The notes under the pieces are model-generated. The model saw only the letters and a program-made list of their open reading frames with translations. It was not told the DNA's origin and did no database searches. This document shows positions 15,003 to 22,634 of a stretch of DNA of 25,107 nt, piece by piece. The stretch spans positions 1-25,107 of IMG/VR virus record IMGVR_UViG_3300035698_008008, one strand, 5' to 3'. Position 1 is the stretch's first letter. The number at the start of each line of letters is the position of its first letter. Made by a program: the position numbers and the translations under genes. Source of the stretch: a virus.

Positions 15003-15030
15003 TTGACATTGGCTTAATCAATGATAAAAT
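15003..15030 (+). promoter_or_regulatory. Sigma70-type promoter P5 before the capsid module
   Basis: TTGACA (15003-15008), 16-bp spacer, TAAAAT (15025-15030) with a TGA extended -10 at 15022-15024. It is the best consensus match in the window. Transcription would start near 15037, 7 nt before a strong hairpin with a U tract. Confidence 0.65.
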
Positions 15031-15043
15031 ATAACTAGAGCAA

Positions 15044-15093
15044 GGCTGTATAGGCCGTTCCACATTTTGTGGCGGATATATAGTCTTTTTTTT
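15044..15093 (+). terminator. Hairpin plus T8 between P5 and the protease gene (terminator or attenuator)
   Basis: The outer stem pairs 15044-15052 with 15077-15085 (9 bp, two G-U). The inner stem pairs 15055-15057 with 15073-15075 and 15060-15064 (CCACA) with 15068-15072 (TGTGG) around a TTT loop. T8 follows at 15086-15093. This is a textbook intrinsic terminator, yet it lies after P5 and 8 nt before the protease ATG. Confidence 0.65.
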
Positions 15094-15101
15094 ATAAAAT
15101 T

Positions 15102-16202
15102 ATGAAATATAAAAAACAAAGAATCGTAGAGAGTATAGATATAATTGCCGAGATGTCTTCAAAGGCTGATGGATTTAATATTGATGTTCCTTTCGCTAAA
15201 GGCGTTAATATCAAAGAAATAGTTGACGAAGATAAAGATCCAATGTTCGTAACGATAGAAGCGATCAACAACACTATTTCGAGGAATGGAAACAATTGGA
15301 CTATTGAATCTTTAATGGAGATAGCAGAGCAAATAAACCTAAAGAAACCAGATGCATATATGGGCCATCTTGCAGAGAACGAGAGGAAAAGCAAAGCACC
15401 TCGTCCTGAAACGATATGGCTTGGTTCGCTAGTTAAAGAGGTCGATGGAAAACAGAGATTGTTCATTAAGGGATATGTAATGCCATACGCTAATGAACTA
15501 AAAACTTATCTTAGAAAAGCGAAAGCCGCAAGTAAGAAAGTTTCGGTTTCTGTATACGGTCTTGCCCAAAAAGCCTGGGATAGCATGAAGAAGGCTTATA
15601 ATATCACCAAGTTTGAACTTGAGAGTATTGATTGGGCCCGATCTGGATCGGAAGGCGTTCCAAATTCTGGATTTATGAAATTAACAAGTGAAATGAAAGA
15701 GGAGAACATTATGGATAAAGCAAAAATAATCCAAGAAATGTCCCTAGCGGATTTAAAAGAACATAACCAAGATTTGTTTAATAAAATAAACAAGTCTGGA
15801 TATGATAGTGCAGAGAAAAAACTTTCAAAAGATTTATGTTTAGTTCAAGAGATGAAAGATATTAAAGAAGAACTATCCATAGATGGAAAGTTAGTTGCTA
15901 AAGATGTTATTACAGAAATGAAAGATGACATCAAGAGTATGATCGGTGGATATATTGATAGTAAGGTATCAAGCGTAAGCAACCTAGCAGTTAGAAAAGT
16001 TGTTAAATCAATGATAGTTTCTGAAATGTCAGGTGGAAATTACACTAAAGAATCAGCAGATAGTGCAATTAATAAAACACTAGAATCGTCAGAAGGAAAA
16101 TATCTGATTCAAGAGATGAACTCTAACCTTGAGCCAAAAATTACTAAAGAAATCGATAGCAAAAAAGATAAAAACAAACAAAGCAAATTTATTAAAATGT
16201 AA
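15102..16202 (+). CDS. Prohead maturation protease fused to scaffold domain
   Basis: 366 aa. The N-terminal ~195 residues look like a phage capsid maturation protease: His89 in YMGHLAE, then WLGSLVKEV and LFIKGYV strands, Ser148/Ser150 in KVSVSVYG as nucleophile, and Asp177 in ESIDWARSGSEGV near the end of the domain. The remainder is helical, Lys-rich and scaffold-like. An (I/V/L)-x-E-M motif recurs at Glu17, 212, 250, 272, 308 and 338, with a weaker copy (TSEM) at Glu197; the same motif occurs twice in the capsid protein N-terminus. Glu17, 197 and 212 would free the protease core. No ribosome binding site precedes this ATG, only the U-rich end of a hairpin. A strong internal site lies before residue 204. 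Confidence 0.75.
   Translation: MKYKKQRIVESIDIIAEMSSKADGFNIDVPFAKGVNIKEIVDEDKDPMFVTIEAINNTISRNGNNWTIESLMEIAEQINLKKPDAYMGHLAENERKSKAPRPETIWLGSLVKEVDGKQRLFIKGYVMPYANELKTYLRKAKAASKKVSVSVYGLAQKAWDSMKKAYNITKFELESIDWARSGSEGVPNSGFMKLTSEMKEENIMDKAKIIQEMSLADLKEHNQDLFNKINKSGYDSAEKKLSKDLCLVQEMKDIKEELSIDGKLVAKDVITEMKDDIKSMIGGYIDSKVSSVSNLAVRKVVKSMIVSEMSGGNYTKESADSAINKTLESSEGKYLIQEMNSNLEPKITKEIDSKKDKNKQSKFIKM
15699..15704 (+). promoter_or_regulatory. Internal ribosome binding site in the protease gene
   Basis: GAGGAG 6 nt before the in-frame ATG at 15711 (codon 204), at the junction of protease and scaffold regions. It is much stronger than anything before the gene's own start codon. Confidence 0.5.
15711..16202 (+). 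CDS. Nested scaffold protein from internal start
   Basis: Internal initiation at ATG 15711 would give residues 204-366 of the protease gene as a separate 163-aa scaffold without the protease domain, the arrangement known for lambda C/Nu3. The segment is helical and charged, has no Trp, and carries five of the seven (I/V/L)-x-E-M motifs, so it would be destroyed by the protease during maturation. The evidence is the GAGGAG site and the domain boundary coinciding with it. It is inferred, not shown. Confidence 0.45.
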   Translation: MDKAKIIQEMSLADLKEHNQDLFNKINKSGYDSAEKKLSKDLCLVQEMKDIKEELSIDGKLVAKDVITEMKDDIKSMIGGYIDSKVSSVSNLAVRKVVKSMIVSEMSGGNYTKESADSAINKTLESSEGKYLIQEMNSNLEPKITKEIDSKKDKNKQSKFIKM

Positions 16203-16218
16203 ATAGAAAGGGCATAAA

Positions 16219-16581
16219 ATGTCTGAATTTCAAGAACAAGTCACTAACAACAACAAAGAAACATTAAGATCCGACGGAAGAGCCGTTGATGTTTTGTTAG
16301 ACAAAACCTATTACAAAGGTGGAGCCGCTCTAAGAGAAGGTTTTCACGGAATAATTATGAATGAAGGTGATTCTGGTGAAACTGTTGCAATGGAAATTGC
16401 TCAACGTGTTCACGAGATTACTGTAGCTGGCGGAATTACTGCAGCTAAAGGCGAATTACTTTATATAAGTACTGCTGGTGTAGTCAGTAACGATGATACG
16501 GGCAGACTGTTTATGAGAGTTGTTCAAGCAAAAGATGCAAACAATGTTCTTTGGGGCTTACTTTTGCCACAAAATGACTAA
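16219..16581 (+). CDS. Head decoration / capsid-stabilising protein
   Basis: 120 aa with AAAGGG before the ATG, located directly before the major capsid protein. The C-terminal two thirds (AQRVHEITVAGGITAAKGELLYIS...GRLFMRVVQAKDANNVLWGLLLPQ) form a small beta-barrel-like pattern: a strand, G-x-x-x-x-G-(E/D)-x-L-Y, then strands with an A-K-D turn. This resembles phage capsid cement proteins such as the DUF2190 group. It would bind the outside of the mature shell. No cleavage motif of the (I/V)-x-E-M type is present. The position and size favour this over other roles. Confidence 0.65.
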   Translation: MSEFQEQVTNNNKETLRSDGRAVDVLLDKTYYKGGAALREGFHGIIMNEGDSGETVAMEIAQRVHEITVAGGITAAKGELLYISTAGVVSNDDTGRLFMRVVQAKDANNVLWGLLLPQND

Positions 16582-16610
16582 TAATAACAAATAATTAACA
16601 AAGGAAAAAT

Positions 16611-17660
16611 ATGTTTGACAAAGAATTATTTGAAAGAGCTCACAATAAAGCAACCAGTATAATCCAAGAAATGTCTAAAGGAAAAAGAGATTTTGGTGTT
16701 GAGTGGGGAAAAGCTTTCAATGAAGGAAAAGCAACAATTCAAGAAATGATCGGTACTGCCGATGGTGGTGAAGATTTCATCACAAAAATAACTTACGACG
16801 TATACAAAGGTAGAGAATCAGCACCTTTGCTTTACAAATCAATTTTTAACACACTAACAGATCCAAACTTTCCTAAGACTCTAATCGACAACGAAATGGG
16901 ACCTGTCCAAGTTGTATTTTTAGAGAAACTAGAAGGTGGAGAAGTTAAATTCGGTTCAATGGGCCCTGGTTTTCAGAAGACAGTTACTTTTCTAACCTAC
17001 GCTGCTGGAATTGAATATAACGAAGACATGGTTGAATACAATCAAACATGGAAGCTTTCAGAAGTTGGACTCGCATTCGGTGAAGCTTATAACAAGCTTC
17101 TTAATCACATTCACCTATATCCAGTCATTTCCGACACATATGTTACTACTGGTGCTAACATTGCAGCTCAAAAAGTTGCTCAAGAAGGTAACAATGCATA
17201 TGGTACAGGTGGAGTCGCTCAACTTATTGCATTCGATACAGATCTTGAAACTACACTTAGAAACGCTCTAACTGTATTACCTAAAGGATCGATCGTATTG
17301 GCAAACACTGCTGATCAGTTCATCCTAGAAGATGCAATTGCTGGATCAATGTATCCCGATACAAGTCCATCTCTTGTTAAGACTAAACTTAAAGCCGCTA
17401 ACTTCATATTCTATGATGGTGATGAGGTTGTTGTTCAAGGAAAAACCTACACTTATACTGGTGTAACTGCTGGACTTATCTACTTAATCGTTCCAAAAAG
17501 ACAGTTTAAAGAATATGTCAAACATGATTTAAGAATCGACGCAGACGATGGTGATCTTTCAAGACTAATCGTTTCTCAAATCGTTGGTAGAGCAAGACGT
17601 GCTGTTCTTATCGGAACTTCTGGTAAATACGGTGCAGTTAAAGTTGATATAGTAGCATAA
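16611..17660 (+). CDS. Major capsid protein (HK97 fold)
   Basis: 349 aa with AAAGGA before the ATG. Residues 1-45 are a charged helical arm containing two copies of the cleavage-like motif (IIQEMS at Glu20, TIQEM at Glu45). Cleavage at Glu45 would leave a 304-aa shell protein starting MIGTADGGEDF. The rest suits the HK97 fold: an N-arm, an E-loop region (~85-120, FLEKLEGGEVKFGSMGPG), a spine helix (EVGLAFGEAYNKLLNHI), an A-domain with VLPKGSIVLANTADQFI and a final beta strand. Codons differ from the neighbours (more CTT, GCT, ACT and C-ending codons), as expected for a highly expressed gene. Neighbours are protease/scaffold and decoration genes. Confidence 0.85.
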   Translation: MFDKELFERAHNKATSIIQEMSKGKRDFGVEWGKAFNEGKATIQEMIGTADGGEDFITKITYDVYKGRESAPLLYKSIFNTLTDPNFPKTLIDNEMGPVQVVFLEKLEGGEVKFGSMGPGFQKTVTFLTYAAGIEYNEDMVEYNQTWKLSEVGLAFGEAYNKLLNHIHLYPVISDTYVTTGANIAAQKVAQEGNNAYGTGGVAQLIAFDTDLETTLRNALTVLPKGSIVLANTADQFILEDAIAGSMYPDTSPSLVKTKLKAANFIFYDGDEVVVQGKTYTYTGVTAGLIYLIVPKRQFKEYVKHDLRIDADDGDLSRLIVSQIVGRARRAVLIGTSGKYGAVKVDIVA

Positions 17661-17679
17661 TTAAAACATTGAAGGACTA

Positions 17680-17868
17680 ATGAATAGTGCCTTTATAGTT
17701 CTATATCGTCTATGGCAACTTGGTGGATACGGAAGTACCAATGTATGGAAATTATTTGTAAGAGCTATCGGTGTAGCAAGTCAAACCGATAAAAGCTGGA
17801 ACGAATTTCAACAAACATATGGCCAAGATGTGAACTATACATATCAATTGCTATTAAAGAAAATGTAA
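17680..17868 (+). CDS. Small aromatic-rich protein after the capsid gene
   Basis: 62 aa with AAGGA before the ATG. Three Trp and five Tyr are spread along a short sequence (LYRLWQLGGYGSTNVWKLF, SWNEFQQTYGQ). It lacks a clear membrane segment. Its position between the major capsid protein and a hairpin pair suggests a minor virion or head-assembly part, but no family is recognised. Confidence 0.5.
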   Translation: MNSAFIVLYRLWQLGGYGSTNVWKLFVRAIGVASQTDKSWNEFQQTYGQDVNYTYQLLLKKM

Positions 17869-17875
17869 TTTTATT

Positions 17876-17917
17876 GACGGGTGTTTAACTCACCCGTCTT
17901 TAGCAGGAAGCCCCTGC
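17876..17917 (+). terminator. Twin hairpins after the capsid operon
   Basis: A perfect 8-bp stem, GACGGGTG (17876-17883) with CACCCGTC (17891-17898), is followed by only TTT. A second hairpin, GCAGG (17903-17907) with CCTGC (17913-17917), comes next. Because the T tract is short, a weak terminator or an RNA processing/stability element is equally likely. Confidence 0.45.
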
Positions 17918-17931
17918 ACGAAAGGACATAT

Positions 17932-19014
17932 ATGTCTAATAAATTGAACATGATCAACTGGATCCAATCTGTTGGTCAAGGACAGGGATACAGTGGAGCT
18001 GGTGAAAATAGTATTTTAGCTTTAGAAGAATTGGGAATTGATGTCAGATTAATGGGTTTTTCAAATGTCCCAAAAAAGAATTTAACAAAAAAGGGTTTAG
18101 AGATTAAAAAGAAACCATTTGTCATGGCTCAAGTAGGTGTCACGTTTGGATTTCCGAATGCATTCTCTAGTATGAATAATCCTATAAAAATAGGTTACAC
18201 AGAATGGGAAACAGATAAATTCCCAAGCATTCCTTGTGACTGGGCTGGACCAGAGGGAAATGCTGTAAAGATTATTAACAATTTAGATATGTTGTGGGTA
18301 GCATGCAATCACAACAAGAGACTTTTTGAGAGGGCTGGAGTAAAAATACCTATAGAGGTAGTGCCTCATGGTGTAAATCCAGAACAATATCCTTTGATAA
18401 TAAGACCTAAGCGAAAAACATTTACATTCTTGATGCTTGGTACTCTAACGTCGAGAAAAGACCCAGGAAGGGTTCTGAGCGCGTTTATTGATCTTTTTAA
18501 GGACAACATGGACGTTAGAATGGTATTTAAGACGCAAAGTGGTGTAATGGGCCACATAGAACTTCCATACAAAAATGTAGATATTATTGATAGATCCGCA
18601 ACGATGGAAGAAATGGAAGGATATTATAGAAACGCCGATTGTTTCGTATTTCCTAGCAGAGGAGAGGGATTCGGTCTTCCTCCAGTTGAGGCAATGGCCA
18701 CAGGTCTTCCAACAATATTCACAGAAACGACAGGCATGAACGACTATGCAGATGAGAGATATAACTATCCTGTATCTGTAGCCAGAAAAGAAAAAGTATC
18801 CCGTTATCCTAGAAGATGGGGAGATGTTGGCAATTGGGATATTTGTGACTTTGAAGATTTAAAAAGAAAAATGAAATATGTCGTTGAACATAGAGAAGAA
18901 GCATATAAGAAGGGAATTGAGGCATCGAAGTGGGTTCATAAAAATTGGACTTTCAAAAATAGCGCAGAGAAGATGATTAAATTGATAGAAGGTTTAATCG
19001 AGAATAGGAGATAA
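17932..19014 (+). CDS. GT4-type glycosyltransferase
   Basis: 360 aa from the ATG at 17932, which has AAAGGA upstream; the frame is open back to a GTG at 17881, but that would translate through both hairpins. GT-B fold landmarks are a QGQGYSGAGENSI glycine loop at the N-terminus, VVPHGVNPEQYP, FLMLGTLTSRKDPGRVL (start of the C-terminal Rossmann half) and EGFGLPPVE with the E-x7-E pair Glu245/Glu253. It transfers a sugar from a nucleotide donor and is cytosolic. Its place between capsid and fibre genes, apart from the sugar cassette upstream, suggests a virion protein as acceptor, but a host glycan is possible. Confidence 0.85.
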   Translation: MSNKLNMINWIQSVGQGQGYSGAGENSILALEELGIDVRLMGFSNVPKKNLTKKGLEIKKKPFVMAQVGVTFGFPNAFSSMNNPIKIGYTEWETDKFPSIPCDWAGPEGNAVKIINNLDMLWVACNHNKRLFERAGVKIPIEVVPHGVNPEQYPLIIRPKRKTFTFLMLGTLTSRKDPGRVLSAFIDLFKDNMDVRMVFKTQSGVMGHIELPYKNVDIIDRSATMEEMEGYYRNADCFVFPSRGEGFGLPPVEAMATGLPTIFTETTGMNDYADERYNYPVSVARKEKVSRYPRRWGDVGNWDICDFEDLKRKMKYVVEHREEAYKKGIEASKWVHKNWTFKNSAEKMIKLIEGLIENRR

Positions 19015-19015
19015 T

Positions 19016-19495
19016 TTGATTAATAAAGAAATTGTAAATTGGAATCCTAAGTGGATATTAGAAAAATTTAATAATAAAAACGACTATAAAAAAGGCGTCT
19101 CATATTTTAGAAAAGAATTTAAAGGAAATTTGCTTACAAATGTAGGCATAAATGAGATGGCAAAATTAATTGCCGGAACTGGTGCAGTTAAATATGATAA
19201 TGCAAATGCTTTTCTTGCAGTAGGTACTTCAAGTACTGTTGCGTCTGCTACGAATACAAGCCTTACTAATGAAGTAAGAAAAGCCATGGATATTGGATTT
19301 CCTACGAATGGAGCTTCTCAACAGATAACATGGAGATCCACATTCGGAATCGCAGACGCAAACCAAGCATGGAATGAGTTCGGTGTATATAATCATGCTT
19401 CTGCCGGGGTACTTCTCAATAGAAAGGTATCTGGACAGGGAATAAAAGTTGCAGGACAAATATGGCAACTTACTCTAGAAATCACTTTTAGTTAA
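19016..19495 (+). CDS. Conserved small virion-type protein
   Basis: 159 aa with a TTG start: AGGAG lies 5 nt upstream and the previous stop ends at 19014. It follows a pattern often found in phage tail/fibre regions: GNLLTNVGINEMAKLIAG, then an A-x-N-A-F-L-A-V-G-x-S-S-T segment, T-S-L-T-N-E-x-x-K-A-M-D-x-G-x-P, Q-x-I-T-W-R-S-T-F-G and A-W-N-E-F-G-V, ending in W-Q-L-T-L-E-I-T-F-S. This gives an all-beta, immunoglobulin-like profile. The exact role (collar, baseplate or fibre adaptor) is unknown. It directly precedes the large fibre gene. Confidence 0.6.
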   Translation: MINKEIVNWNPKWILEKFNNKNDYKKGVSYFRKEFKGNLLTNVGINEMAKLIAGTGAVKYDNANAFLAVGTSSTVASATNTSLTNEVRKAMDIGFPTNGASQQITWRSTFGIADANQAWNEFGVYNHASAGVLLNRKVSGQGIKVAGQIWQLTLEITFS

Positions 19496-19516
19496 TAGTT
19501 AACACACGGGACTTAT

Positions 19517-22500
19517 ATGACCACATTCATGAATGGAAAAAACGATGCTATCGATACCCTGCAAAATGTCGGGGGTATAAATAATACTACCGATCCCGTA
19601 GTAGTACAAGTGTCGAATGGTGGTCTTTATTCTGCTTCTAATTTTCCAATAAGAATAGATAATGAAATACTTTTATGTACTACCAGGTCTGGCAACAACT
19701 TAACATGTTCTAGGGCGCAAGAAGGAACTTTAATTGCAGCTCATGCGGAAGGTGCTTCTGTAGCTCAGACAATAACAGTTAAATATATAACTGATCTTAA
19801 TGGTGCGGTTAATACTCTAGAGGGCGGAGTAGGTAATTGGAATACTGCATATGCTCACTCGCAATTAGTTTCTGGAAATCCACATAACGTCACACTTGCT
19901 GACGTTGGTGGAACTACAGATCATACTGCACTAAGTAATATCGGAACTAACACTCATGGTCAGATTGATACTCATATAAGTAATGGAGCAATCCATTTTA
20001 CTGAAGAAAGTATCGATCATGGCGCAATACAGGGATTAGAAGACGATGACCATGAGCAATATATTCTAGTAAATGGAATTCGTGCTTTTTCTGGCAATCA
20101 ATCGATGGGCTCAAACAAGATTACAAGCCTGGCAAGTCCTATAGATGGAAATGATGCTGTAAATAAAGATTATGTTGATGGTTTAATACAAGGTCTTGAC
20201 TGGCAAGAATCAGTGATAGATATAGTTGATTTTACTGATGCGGAGCCTGCTGGACCAACCATAGTAGATAGATATATAAATACGGTAACTGGATTATCTA
20301 CAGTTACAGGACAAGCAGTAGTTGAAAACTATATATATCAATGGAATGGCGTAGACTGGACTCCAATACCACCAGATGAAGGTTTTGCAACCTGGGTTGA
20401 AGATGAGGACGTTGTATATGTATTTAATGGTTCTTCCTGGATAAAATTTGGAACAACAGTTACACATAACAATACTACTTTAAAGCAAGGCGGACAATCC
20501 GATCAATATTACCATTTAAATGCTTCTGAATATACTGAACTTACTGGTTGGCTAGATGATGTAACTCTAGGAAATACTGGCGCTATGTCAGGACTAGGAA
20601 CAATAGAATTTGGAGAAGGAACAGGTACAGATCAAATATCACAGGCGATATCTACTTCTGGCGGTGGGATAGTAATGTCTATAAAGGCACAAGACGCTCA
20701 AGTCGGTTCTGGTGCAGAGGGCGGTGGATTTGGAGCAATAGTAGGTAAAGGAGATGGAGCAGGTGAAAATGGAAACTTTTTTACTGACGCAGAAGAAATA
20801 TACTTTTTAAATCCTACAGGAACAAGATTTATATTTGGTGGAATAGTAAGTGGAAATGCGCATGACGTTGAAATATTTGGCGGGGAATCAGTAGATGCAA
20901 TTGGTGGTGATACATGTATATATGGTGGAATTGGAGATACAGCAAACGGTAATTTACTTCTAGGATATTCAAATGATGATGCTGCAATAGTAGGTATCGT
21001 AAATATGTATAATCAATATACGTTTCCTACATCAGACGGAAACAATACTCAGGTACTTAAAACAGATGGATCCGGTGCTTTAACATTCGCTAATGTATTA
21101 GCGTCCGAAGTCCCAATAGTTGATTCTGGTGGATATTTTACGGGAGAAGAAGTTGAAACTGCATTACAAGAAATATATCCCAAATTAGCACTGACAACTA
21201 TAAACCATACTTCTGGTTCAGATTTAATTGGTATCCCAATATTAGGTTCTGCTACATATAAAACTATCCACGAGTTTGCAGATCAATTCGGTTCAGCTGG
21301 TAGAGGTACTGGTGGTAATGTCACAGACGCGGGAAGTGAAAATCTTGCAGTGGCTCTAGGTACTGGTTTTATAAAAGCAACAGATGACGACACAGCAGAA
21401 TTACTATCATTTGATTGGATAGCAAACAACACTTTGGCAACAACAACAGATACACACCAACACGTAGGAATTATATATAATAGTGGAACTCCAATTATAG
21501 ATATTAGAGCAACTGAAAACTACGATTTAGACACAGAATTTTCGTTGGCCTCAATAGTAAATGAGGGTGGAACTTTACATATATTGTGCAATCCGTGGTG
21601 GGTTACAGACGGAATTACAAATATAATTGAAAGATTTAGAGCAGACGGATACATTATAAGAGATCAAAATGTAGGTGGATTAGTGACTAGCGTGACAGGA
21701 ACTAGAAATATTGCAGTGACTACTGGTACATTATGGTCAAATCTTAACGAATTTGTCATTCCGGCAATAGATACAAATGTATCCGGTACAGTAGAATATT
21801 ACTGGTATAACGGAGTTGCTGGTACGTGGAATAATTCAGACGTTACCCAATACTCAGTATTAATATGGAATAATACGGCTTTGGCCACACTTCAAAACTT
21901 AAACAACAACAGATATGCTAATATATGGGTTTATGCCGAAGCAGACGATAAAGAAATATCTATTATATACCCACAGGCCGAATATGTTTCGTCAGCAGGA
22001 GCAGAAGCAGAAGCACCTCCAACATTATTACCGCCACACATACAAGAACACGCAATTTTAATTGGTAGGATATTAATAAAACAAGGTACAGATGTACCAA
22101 TTCAAGTCGACACTGCGTGGGAAACATCATTTTCACCATCACAGGCTTCTGACCACGGAAACCTTGCAGGATTAGCCGATGACGATCATGCACAGTATTT
22201 ATTAGTAAACGGCACAAGAGCAACGACAGTTGATAATTTAGTTACTAGAGTAATTCAAGTATTGGTGACCGATCCTAGCGGTGACGCATTGACAACAGGC
22301 GATGGAAAAGCTTATGTAAGAATTAACGAAGCATTAACTGGTTGGAATTTAACAGCAATAGGAGGACACGTTACAACAGTTTCAAGTACCGGGCTACCAT
22401 CAATAGCTTTATACAATGTTACAGATTCACAAGATATGCTTTCAACCAACTTAACTATTGACGCTAACGAGAAAGACTCAAGCACAGCCACGACACCGGC

Positions 22501-22624
22501 AGTGATCGATACTGATCAAGATGATGTAGCTACCGGGGATGAATTAAGGATTGATATTGATGGGGCTGGTACGGGAGCCAAGGGTCTTATAATAGATTTA
22601 ACTTTTCAAAAGCCTAGCGCTTAA
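19517..22624 (+). CDS. Large tail fibre / receptor-binding protein
   Basis: 1035 aa, Gly/Thr/Asn-rich, almost free of Cys, beta-structured. The N-terminal ~150 residues probably attach to the virion. Next come fibre repeats: HNVTLADVGG, TDHTALSNIGTNTHGQIDTHI, and a MGSNKITSLASPIDGNDAVNKDYVDG link typical of tail fibres. A DHG-x3-GL-x-DDDH-x-QY-x-LVNG-x-RA unit occurs twice (residues ~167 and ~879), flanking the shaft. The C-terminal ~120 residues form a beta-sandwich-like tip (VLVTDPSGDALTTGDGKAYV...). It likely binds host surface glycan. No ribosome binding site better than GGGAC precedes the ATG. Confidence 0.8.
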   Translation: MTTFMNGKNDAIDTLQNVGGINNTTDPVVVQVSNGGLYSASNFPIRIDNEILLCTTRSGNNLTCSRAQEGTLIAAHAEGASVAQTITVKYITDLNGAVNTLEGGVGNWNTAYAHSQLVSGNPHNVTLADVGGTTDHTALSNIGTNTHGQIDTHISNGAIHFTEESIDHGAIQGLEDDDHEQYILVNGIRAFSGNQSMGSNKITSLASPIDGNDAVNKDYVDGLIQGLDWQESVIDIVDFTDAEPAGPTIVDRYINTVTGLSTVTGQAVVENYIYQWNGVDWTPIPPDEGFATWVEDEDVVYVFNGSSWIKFGTTVTHNNTTLKQGGQSDQYYHLNASEYTELTGWLDDVTLGNTGAMSGLGTIEFGEGTGTDQISQAISTSGGGIVMSIKAQDAQVGSGAEGGGFGAIVGKGDGAGENGNFFTDAEEIYFLNPTGTRFIFGGIVSGNAHDVEIFGGESVDAIGGDTCIYGGIGDTANGNLLLGYSNDDAAIVGIVNMYNQYTFPTSDGNNTQVLKTDGSGALTFANVLASEVPIVDSGGYFTGEEVETALQEIYPKLALTTINHTSGSDLIGIPILGSATYKTIHEFADQFGSAGRGTGGNVTDAGSENLAVALGTGFIKATDDDTAELLSFDWIANNTLATTTDTHQHVGIIYNSGTPIIDIRATENYDLDTEFSLASIVNEGGTLHILCNPWWVTDGITNIIERFRADGYIIRDQNVGGLVTSVTGTRNIAVTTGTLWSNLNEFVIPAIDTNVSGTVEYYWYNGVAGTWNNSDVTQYSVLIWNNTALATLQNLNNNRYANIWVYAEADDKEISIIYPQAEYVSSAGAEAEAPPTLLPPHIQEHAILIGRILIKQGTDVPIQVDTAWETSFSPSQASDHGNLAGLADDDHAQYLLVNGTRATTVDNLVTRVIQVLVTDPSGDALTTGDGKAYVRINEALTGWNLTAIGGHVTTVSSTGLPSIALYNVTDSQDMLSTNLTIDANEKDSSTATTPAVIDTDQDDVATGDELRIDIDGAGTGAKGLIIDLTFQKPSA

Positions 22625-22634
22625 GGAGTAAATT

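Noticed and set aside
17011-17271. 86-aa frame inside the capsid gene
   Set aside because: It is an out-of-frame shadow of a well supported capsid protein, with no translation signal or domain.
17898-17921. GCAGGAAGCCCCTGC hairpin resembling IS200/IS605 right-end (omega RNA) sequence
   Set aside because: No TnpA/TnpB gene or left end nearby, and the likeness is to a short G/C-rich stem only.
17881-17931. Longer start (GTG 17881) for the third glycosyltransferase
   Set aside because: It would translate through two hairpins and has no ribosome binding site; ATG 17932 has AAAGGA and matches the normal GT start.
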